A stretch of DNA of 64,000 nucleotides from UBA7236 sp964463165 (GTDB lineage: Bacteria > Bacteroidota > Bacteroidia > Chitinophagales > BACL12): contig CAYXBK010000022.1 in NCBI GenBank assembly GCA_964463165.1, forward strand, positions 1 through 64,000, written 5' to 3'. Shown here one piece after another: positions 61,871 to 64,000 of the stretch; the first letter of the stretch is position 1; every line of letters starts with the position of its first letter. The position numbers were made by a program, and so were the translations under genes. Below the pieces are notes generated by a model that did not search any database, was not told where the DNA came from, and saw only the letters and a list, made by a program, of their open reading frames with translations.

Positions 61871-63382
61871 GTGGCACTGATCCAAAATATCACTGCAAGA
61901 ATTTTTAAAACAAATGTAGCCCGTATCCAGAGGGTGACTAGTGATCCCGTACAATATCAGCAAAAAACGTTTGATAATCTAATTCAGCTTTCAAAAAATA
62001 CAGAATGGGGAAAGAAGTATGGCTATGCAGATATTAAAACTGTAGATGATTTTAAAAACAGATTTCCCGTGCAGGAATATGATACACTCAAACCATTTAT
62101 CGATCGTATCATGCATGGCGAACAAAATATTTTATGGCCTTCAACCATCTCATGGTTCGCAAAATCATCCGGCACTACAAGTGATAAAAGTAAATTCATT
62201 CCGGTTACGGAAATGGCATTAAAGGAATGTCATTATAAAGCAGGACGAGATGTTGTGGGGATGTACCTGTTGAATAATCCCGCATCAAAATTATTTACCG
62301 GCAAAACATTATTGATGGGCGGCAGCCATCAGATCAATAATTTAAATCATTATTCAAAATTCGGCGATGTAAGTGCAGTGATGATGCAGAATATGCCGGT
62401 ATTCGGACGTTATGCAATGACGCCATCGTTGAAAATTGCACTCATGGACGAATGGGAAAGCAAAATTGAGGCGATGGCAAATTATACATTACATCAAAAT
62501 GTAACTTCCATTGCAGGTGTTCCAACCTGGACAATTGTTTTGATCCGGCGCCTTTTTGAAATGACGGGAAAAAATAATCTGACGGATATCTGGCCGCATC
62601 TCGAATTATATATTCATGGAGGTGTGAGTTTCAAACCATATAAAACACAATTTAATGAATTGATCAGGGGTGATGGTATGCATTATGTTGAAACCTATAA
62701 TGCAAGCGAGGGATTTTTTGCTTTCCAGGATCAACTGAACAGCGATGAATTATTGCTGATGCCTGATTACGGAATATTTTATGAATTTATTCCGATGGAG
62801 GAATTTGACAGCGAAAATCCGAAAACGATCACATTGGGCGAAGTGGAAACCGGAAAAAATTATGCAGTGGTTATTTCAACGAATGCGGGTTTATGGAGAT
62901 ACAAGATCGGTGATACCATTAAATTCACATCTGTCAAACCATATCGCATTCATATATCCGGAAGGGTGAAACATTTTATCAATGCATTCGGTGAAGAACT
63001 TATTGTCGATAACAGTGATCATGCAATTGCAGAAGCATCACGACAAACAAATGCAAAAGTTACAGACTATACAGCCGGACCGGTATATATCGAGGGAAAT
63101 GAAAAAGGTTGTCATGAATGGATCATTGAATTTGATGCTTTGCCCGCCGATATAAAATTATTTACAAATATTCTCGATCAGACTTTGCAATCATTAAACA
63201 GTGATTACGAAGCAAAGCGTCATAAAGACCTTGCTCTGAAATTACCGGTTGTGCATATCGCACCGAAAGGCACATTTTATGAATGGCTGAAATCAAAAGG
63301 GAAATTAGGCGGACAACATAAAATTCCACGGCTGAGCAACGACCGGAAATATCTGGAAGAAATTATGAAATTTGTAAAATAA
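61871..63382 (+). CDS. GH3 family protein (acyl/amino-acid adenylating-like)
   Basis: A 503-residue protein of the GH3 auxin-promoter family (ANL-like adenylating fold). Typical segments: FAKSSGTTSDKSKFIPVT (the P-loop-like motif), YNASEGFFAFQDQ, and ISGRVKHFINAFGEELIVDNSDHAI. In plants these conjugate amino acids to carboxylates; bacterial substrates are mostly unknown. The start is GTG at 61871, 21 bases after lptB. Confidence 0.85.
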   Translation: MALIQNITARIFKTNVARIQRVTSDPVQYQQKTFDNLIQLSKNTEWGKKYGYADIKTVDDFKNRFPVQEYDTLKPFIDRIMHGEQNILWPSTISWFAKSSGTTSDKSKFIPVTEMALKECHYKAGRDVVGMYLLNNPASKLFTGKTLLMGGSHQINNLNHYSKFGDVSAVMMQNMPVFGRYAMTPSLKIALMDEWESKIEAMANYTLHQNVTSIAGVPTWTIVLIRRLFEMTGKNNLTDIWPHLELYIHGGVSFKPYKTQFNELIRGDGMHYVETYNASEGFFAFQDQLNSDELLLMPDYGIFYEFIPMEEFDSENPKTITLGEVETGKNYAVVISTNAGLWRYKIGDTIKFTSVKPYRIHISGRVKHFINAFGEELIVDNSDHAIAEASRQTNAKVTDYTAGPVYIEGNEKGCHEWIIEFDALPADIKLFTNILDQTLQSLNSDYEAKRHKDLALKLPVVHIAPKGTFYEWLKSKGKLGGQHKIPRLSNDRKYLEEIMKFVK

Positions 63383-63388
63383 ACCTGC

Positions 63389-64000
63389 ATGCGAAAGTAC
63401 ACAGCACTAATTATTGATGACGAGGAACCGGGAAGAAAAAATCTCGCCCTGATGCTCGGAAAATATTGCCCTGAAATTGAAATACTGGGAGATGCGGCAA
63501 GTGCAGTGGAAGGCAAAGAAAAACTTCTGCAGTTAAATCCGGATTTATTATTCCTCGATGTTCAAATGCCCGAAATCGACGGCTTTGATTTACTCGATTC
63601 ACTTACGAAGAAAAATTTTGCAACCGTTATTGTTACCGCACATGCCGAATACGGAATTAAAGCAGTAAAGGCCGGTGCACTTGACTATATTCTCAAACCG
63701 ATCGTGATAAAGGAATTGCAACAGGCTATAAAAAAAGTTGCCGAATATTACGACAGCAAATCAGAACAAAATACCGACGCACAAAAACCTGAACGCCTCA
63801 CCTTATCACATACCGGTGGATTTACCGTGGTTGAAATAAAAGATATTACAAGGCTGGAAGCTGATAATAATTACACGAAAGTATTTACCACCGATAAAAA
63901 AATGTATTATGTTTCAAAACCATTGAAGGTGTTTGAAGATAATTTGAAAGACATCATTTTTTTCAGAGTACACCGGTCATTTATTATCAATCTCAATCAT
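63389..64000 (+). CDS. LytTR family response regulator (partial, cut by window end)
   Basis: The first 204 residues of a two-component response regulator. The receiver domain has acidic pocket D10-D11-E12, phospho-acceptor Asp57 (LLFLDVQMPEIDG), VTAHAEYGIKAVKAGALDYILKP with Thr and Lys switch residues, and then a LytTR DNA-binding domain (RLEADNNYTKVFTTD..., RVHRSFIINLNH). It continues past 64000. Its histidine kinase is not in view, and it may lie further downstream. The ATG is 7 bases after the GH3 stop codon. Confidence 0.9.
   Translation, partial: MRKYTALIIDDEEPGRKNLALMLGKYCPEIEILGDAASAVEGKEKLLQLNPDLLFLDVQMPEIDGFDLLDSLTKKNFATVIVTAHAEYGIKAVKAGALDYILKPIVIKELQQAIKKVAEYYDSKSEQNTDAQKPERLTLSHTGGFTVVEIKDITRLEADNNYTKVFTTDKKMYYVSKPLKVFEDNLKDIIFFRVHRSFIINLNH

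Noticed and set aside
1..64000. tRNA, rRNA, riboswitch, insertion sequence or prophage genes
   Set aside because: No cloverleaf-like, 16S/23S-like, transposase or integrase sequence was recognised by eye; a tRNAscan or Infernal run would settle this.

Overview
The window comes from a member of the Bacteroidota, probably a gliding, aerobic or microaerobic environmental species. The evidence is direct. Five secreted proteins end in a type IX secretion (T9SS) sorting domain, and a GldH gliding lipoprotein is present. There is a complete Bat (MoxR/vWA/TPR) operon, short A/T-rich upstream regions with few Shine-Dalgarno sites, and many copies of the phylum's promoter box TAnnTTTG. No rRNA, tRNA, IS element, prophage or CRISPR array was found. 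Order or family cannot be settled from the sequence alone.

Layout. 1-360: two tandem copies of a multi-hairpin intergenic element. 0.4-6.1 kb: three T9SS-exported proteins (iduronate-2-sulfatase-like enzyme, PQQ-type sugar dehydrogenase, beta-propeller). 6.3-9.8 kb: an operon-like run gpx-holB-ricT-gldH. 10.2-16.1 kb: queD, an AraC regulator, a methyltransferase, a di-haem cytochrome, a group III truncated haemoglobin and small stress or envelope genes. 16.3-24.6 kb: moxR-DUF58-batD-like-batA-batB-batC-batD-batE, an envelope stress/aerotolerance complex. 24.6-30.5 kb: a PAP2-like membrane protein with rpoN, asnS, a 2OG-Fe(II) oxygenase and a beta-barrel protein. 30.6-36 kb: a T9SS lysyl-oxidase-like protein and the 2-oxoacid:ferredoxin oxidoreductase korA/korB. 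36-45 kb: a purF-type amidotransferase with a TTG start, a small membrane pair, a second moxR, three periplasmic PPIase/SurA-type chaperone genes and slyD.

45-54.6 kb holds most of a tryptophan-catabolic kynurenine branch in three pieces: 3-hydroxyanthranilate dioxygenase and ACMSD, kynureninase, and kynurenine 3-monooxygenase. Together they would convert kynurenine to 3-hydroxykynurenine, 3-hydroxyanthranilate and 2-aminomuconate semialdehyde. Tryptophan dioxygenase and formamidase are not in view. kynU and kmo share an unusual layout, with the promoter box four bases from the ATG, which predicts leaderless mRNA. 54.6-57.6 kb is a local family of three DUF5011-type lipoproteins and two small coiled-coil lipoproteins that looks like a duplicated divergent module. 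57.7-64 kb: a T9SS subtilase, recJ, lptB, a GH3-family protein and the start of a LytTR response regulator cut by the window edge.

The best candidates for something little described are the duplicated lipoprotein module (54.6-57.6 kb), the near-leaderless promoters of kynU, kmo and two other genes, the tandem hairpin element at the left edge, and the set of unrelated short-period repeats in the intergenic gaps.
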